Source of the DNA: an uncultured Bacteroidota bacterium
GTDB lineage: Bacteria; Bacteroidota; Bacteroidia; Chitinophagales; Chitinophagaceae
Length of the DNA: 64,000 nt
Assembly: GCA_903882805.1 (NCBI GenBank)
Contig: CAIRYK010000075.1
Coordinates: 28,768-92,767, forward strand
Direction of reading: 5' to 3'
The position numbers and the translations under genes were made by a program. Below are positions 60,088-64,000 of the stretch, in pieces. The notes under the pieces were generated by a model. That model was not told the origin of the DNA, made no database searches, and saw only the letters and a program-made list of their open reading frames with translations. Position 1 is the first letter of the stretch. Every line of letters begins with the position of its first letter.

Positions 60088-63000
60088 ATGAACTTCAAAA
60101 AATTACTTTATTTGGCTATGCTGCTCCTTGGGGCAAGCGTCGTCTCGTACGGTCAGCTGGTCTGTCCGCCGAATATTGATTTTGAGATGGGGACATTAAC
60201 TACAACGCCGGGTTGGTTATATTACACCGGTGTTTGTTGCCCTGTATCAATGACGGCTGGGCCAATCAGCCCAGTGTCAACAAGACACACTCTAACATCA
60301 GGTACCGGGGTAGACCCCGTAGGTGGCTTCCCAATTGTTTACCCAGACGGCGGATCATATTCTTTCCGCATAGGTAACAATGGTACCGGAGCACAGGCCG
60401 AAAAAGCTCGTTATTATGTAAACGTGCCATCAGGTTCATCTAACTACAGTTTGATTTATCGTTATGCTGTTGTAATGCAGGATCCAGGGCACGCATTGTC
60501 TGCACAGCCTCGTTTTCAGGTTTCGGCATTTGACTCAGCAACAGGACAGCCATTATCTTGCGCAAACGCTACCTATACTCCATCTGGCGGTATACCAGGC
60601 TTTTTCAGCAATGATGGCGGTAACACGCTCTATCGTCCTTGGGGAACCGGTACGATGGATCTTTCTAATTATAGCGGCCGTACTATTGCCGTTGATTTCA
60701 TAAGCGGTGACTGCGGACTTGGCGGTCACTATTGCTATGGTTATGTTGATATGTCATGCGGCGTTTTCGCGACGTCTATCGTTGTTTGCGGTTCTACTAC
60801 AGCTACATTAACTTCTCCAAGCGGTTTTGGTGGATATCAGTGGTACGATTCTGCTACGTTTTCTACATCTTATGGCACTGCTCAAACAGTTACCATCACT
60901 ACACCTTCTGTTACTACCACTTATGCTGTTATTCTTACCCCATTCAGCGGTTTCGGTTGTCCCGATACGCTGTATACACGTTTGGTGCCAATGCAGTTGA
61001 ACATTGTTCCCATGAACGATACTGCAATTTGCCTTGGCGATGCTATTTCACTTGATACACGCGCAACCGATATATCTTTGCCGCTTACTTACACATGGAG
61101 TTCATTAGGAACTATGAGTTGTACCTCTTGCGCAAATCCTGTTGTTAGTCCATCTGTTGCTACAACTTATCGCGTTATGGTTGAAGATGCCGGCGGATGT
61201 CGCGCATTCGACACAATGAGGGTGAACCTTGGATTACCAGCTATAATAGGCGATCGCGGTCAATGTTTGGGTCTTACAAAGTTGATGCGTGATTCAGTAT
61301 CAGGCGGAACATGGATCAGCAGCGATCCTTCTGTATGTACAATTGGTTCTACTACAGGTTTGATCACAGGTATAGCTTTGGGCACAGCTACAATTACATA
61401 CACACAAGGTTGTAACTCCACCTCTACAACTGTAACTGTAAATGCGTCTCCTGCTGCTATTACTGGCGGTACTAATATTTGCGTTGGCGCTTCTTCCGCC
61501 CTTTCAGATGCAACATCTGGCGGTATATGGAGCAGCAGTAACACAGGCATTGTATTTGTAGGTAGCGCTACAGGCGTTATAACAGGTATCTCGCACGGCG
61601 TAGCTACCATAACCTACAACGTTCCTGCTACAACCTGTTACAACACAATTTCTTCAACAGTTAATCCTCCGGATGCTATCGTAGGTCCACACTTTATTGC
61701 TCCTGGCGATACGGTAACTATGTTAGAAGGCGTTTACGGCGGTTCATGGAGCAGCAGCAATCCTGCAGTTGCGACTATTGATGCAACAACTGGTCTGGTT
61801 ACTGGTATTGCTGTTGGCGCTACTACGTTGACTTATTCATTGGGTCTCGGCTTCTGTTATGTAACATTCGATCTGAATGTATCTAACTATTGCGTAGCAG
61901 GTTTATATTCAAGTCCTGCAGCAACTTGTTCTTTAGGTTTGTACATCAACGACTTTACATTGACAGGCGCAGGCGGAACAACGCTTTCGGATTTGTCGTC
62001 AGGTTGCGATGGTACCGGCTATTCTGATCGCAGGTCAATAATTGCTCCACACACGATGAATATTTCATCTACGTATTCAGCAAACGTAGGTGTTGGTACA
62101 ACAAGTAACCAGAATGTTCAGGTATGGATCGATTTCAATAATGACGGTACATTCCAGAGTTCTGAGACTCGCGGCGGTTCAAATGGTTTCCTTGGTTCTC
62201 GCATCTTTAATATTACAATTCCAAATGGTATAACAGGTGGATATCGTGTTATGAGAGTTCGTTCGGTTGAATCATCTGGTTCACCTTCTTACCCGAGCAT
62301 CGATCCTTGCGCAACTTATGCGCGTGGCGAGGTACATGATTATCTTGTATATATTGTTTCTCCTTGCGGACCACTTTCTGGAACGAGCACTGTATGTCTT
62401 GGTACTACATCATCGTATACCGGCACAGTTGGCGGCGGTACATGGAGCAGCAGCAACCCTGCTGTAGCAACAGTTGGTTCTACTACCGGTGTTGTAACTC
62501 CAGTTGCAACAGGTACAATGGTGCTGACCTACACTCCTCCTACAGGCGGATGTACTTCTACCAAAACACTTACAGTTGAAAGCTCACCAGCAGCTATCAC
62601 CGGCGTTACTACAATGTGCGCAGGTTCAAGCGAAACTTTGGCTGATGCTACATCTGGCGGTTCATGGTTCAGCAGCAACCCAACAATTGCTTCTATCGAC
62701 AATACAACAGGCGTTGTAACCGGTATTGCAAGAGGTACGGCTACAGCTACATACCTGATGCCAAACGGTTGTTTTGCAACTACTTTGGTTACTATCGACG
62801 ACGTTCCATTGGTTGCTCCTATCGTAGGTCCTTCAAGCGTTTGTATTAGTTCTACAGGTACCTATACTTGCGCTACCCCCGGCGGTTTCTGGTTCTCAAG
62901 CGATCCAACAATTGGTTCAATCACTTCAAGAGGCATTCTTACCGGTGTTTCAAGCGGTTGGATAAATGTTGTTTATGGCTTTGGCAACGTATGCGGTGTA

Positions 63001-64000
63001 AACGTAAGTTTTGCATTAGTAAACGTTGGCGCTTCTTCATCACCAATCACAGGCGCTTCTTCACTTTGTCAGGGTTCTACTACTACACTTAGTCATGCAG
63101 TGTCTGGCGGAACATGGCAGAGTTCAAACCCTGCAGTAGCTGCAATTGGTTCAACAACTGGTCTTGTTTCAGGTGTTGCTCCTGGTAGTGCGGTGGTTTC
63201 TTACTTCCTGCCATCAGGTTGCGCATCTACTACTACCATCACTGTTAATCCGTTGCCAGTATCAGGTACTTTATCTGGTCCTACAACAGTTACGGTAGGT
63301 TCTACCATTACAATTACACCATCAGTATCAGGCGGTACCTGGACTAGCAGCGCTCCTGCAGTTGCTACTGTTACAGGCGGTACTGTTACAGGCGTATCAA
63401 CAGGTACAGCAGTAATCTTCTACGCTGTAACTAACTCTTGCGGTACAGCTACAGTTACACGCACCATTACGGTTGGCGCTTCATTGTCGCCTATTACCGG
63501 CACAACTTCAGTTTGCGCTGGCGGTACAGCTACATTAAGCAATTCAACAACTGGCGGTACATGGTCAAGCTCAACTCCAGGCGTTGCAACAATTGATGTA
63601 ACAACTGGCGTAGTAACAGCAGTTTCTACCGGTACTACTACAATTACTTACACGTATCTTTCAAGCTATGTTACCACTGTGTTTACGGTTACTTCGGGTC
63701 CGGCAGCAATTGGCGGTCCATCTACAGTATGCGTAGGTCAGTCTATAACATTGACTAACTCAGTAGGCGGCGGCGTATGGAGCAGCAGCGACCCAACCAA
63801 TGCTACAGTAGGTTCTACTACCGGCGTTGTTACAGGCGTTACTACCGGCGCAGCAACAATCACCTATTCAATAGGCGCTTGTACAGCTACTAAAGCAATT
63901 ACAATTAATGCATTGTCTCCAATCACCGGCACAGGCAGTCTTTGCTCTGGCGGCGTATTGACATTGAGCAACACAACTCCAGGCGGCGTATGGAGCAGCA
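60088..64000 (+). CDS. Giant secreted Ig-like (BIg2-type) repeat protein with GEVED-like domain, truncated by window end
   Basis: ATG at 60088: MNFKKLLYLAMLLLGASVVSYGQLVCPPNIDFEMG...; frame still in phase at 64000. Repeats GG(T/S/V)WSSSNPAVATVGSTTGVVTGV recur about every 210-226 nt; ARGEVHDYLVYIV matches a GEVED-like domain. Not in ORF track (no stop in window). Confidence 0.9.
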   Translation, partial: MNFKKLLYLAMLLLGASVVSYGQLVCPPNIDFEMGTLTTTPGWLYYTGVCCPVSMTAGPISPVSTRHTLTSGTGVDPVGGFPIVYPDGGSYSFRIGNNGTGAQAEKARYYVNVPSGSSNYSLIYRYAVVMQDPGHALSAQPRFQVSAFDSATGQPLSCANATYTPSGGIPGFFSNDGGNTLYRPWGTGTMDLSNYSGRTIAVDFISGDCGLGGHYCYGYVDMSCGVFATSIVVCGSTTATLTSPSGFGGYQWYDSATFSTSYGTAQTVTITTPSVTTTYAVILTPFSGFGCPDTLYTRLVPMQLNIVPMNDTAICLGDAISLDTRATDISLPLTYTWSSLGTMSCTSCANPVVSPSVATTYRVMVEDAGGCRAFDTMRVNLGLPAIIGDRGQCLGLTKLMRDSVSGGTWISSDPSVCTIGSTTGLITGIALGTATITYTQGCNSTSTTVTVNASPAAITGGTNICVGASSALSDATSGGIWSSSNTGIVFVGSATGVITGISHGVATITYNVPATTCYNTISSTVNPPDAIVGPHFIAPGDTVTMLEGVYGGSWSSSNPAVATIDATTGLVTGIAVGATTLTYSLGLGFCYVTFDLNVSNYCVAGLYSSPAATCSLGLYINDFTLTGAGGTTLSDLSSGCDGTGYSDRRSIIAPHTMNISSTYSANVGVGTTSNQNVQVWIDFNNDGTFQSSETRGGSNGFLGSRIFNITIPNGITGGYRVMRVRSVESSGSPSYPSIDPCATYARGEVHDYLVYIVSPCGPLSGTSTVCLGTTSSYTGTVGGGTWSSSNPAVATVGSTTGVVTPVATGTMVLTYTPPTGGCTSTKTLTVESSPAAITGVTTMCAGSSETLADATSGGSWFSSNPTIASIDNTTGVVTGIARGTATATYLMPNGCFATTLVTIDDVPLVAPIVGPSSVCISSTGTYTCATPGGFWFSSDPTIGSITSRGILTGVSSGWINVVYGFGNVCGVNVSFALVNVGASSSPITGASSLCQGSTTTLSHAVSGGTWQSSNPAVAAIGSTTGLVSGVAPGSAVVSYFLPSGCASTTTITVNPLPVSGTLSGPTTVTVGSTITITPSVSGGTWTSSAPAVATVTGGTVTGVSTGTAVIFYAVTNSCGTATVTRTITVGASLSPITGTTSVCAGGTATLSNSTTGGTWSSSTPGVATIDVTTGVVTAVSTGTTTITYTYLSSYVTTVFTVTSGPAAIGGPSTVCVGQSITLTNSVGGGVWSSSDPTNATVGSTTGVVTGVTTGAATITYSIGACTATKAITINALSPITGTGSLCSGGVLTLSNTTPGGVWSS

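Noticed and set aside
1-64000. CRISPR arrays, prophage, restriction-modification or canonical defence islands
   Set aside because: No regularly spaced direct repeats with unique spacers, no integrase/capsid, cas, methyltransferase or toxin-antitoxin signatures seen. Protein-level repeats (NHL, Ig, TPR) account for the periodic DNA.

Overview
64 kb of a Bacteroidota chromosome, Chitinophagaceae/Sphingobacteriia-like by protein flavour, TAnnTTTG promoters and type IX secretion (T9SS) C-terminal domains. Most of it is ordinary: cysS, threonine aldolase, clpX, gcvP, murI, lepB, ybeY, an RluA-type pseudouridine synthase, an hslR-like S4 protein and one tRNA-His. The most notable parts are: (1) a light-related cluster at about 24.7-30.6 kb with two photolyase/cryptochrome paralogs, a flavin reductase-like protein, two small conserved proteins (DUF2805/TIGR03643-like and DUF2256-like zinc ribbon) and TspO, with an operator-like inverted repeat over the predicted promoter; (2) a frameshifted REP-associated (RAYT/IS200-like) transposase in the same cluster, flanked by inverted REP-like double hairpins and a 152-bp tandem duplication of its own 5' end; (3) a palindrome-rich repeat island splitting the photolyase operon; (4) a cyanophycin synthetase with no cyanophycinase in the window; (5) a DUF3127 protein ending in an SSB-like acidic tail (PVDDLPF); (6) a giant Ig-like repeat protein with a GEVED-like domain running off the right edge. 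The ORF track omits several real genes: both edge-truncated genes, a 58-aa ORF after clpX, and the joined transposase. All family assignments are from reading the translated sequence; no database search was run.
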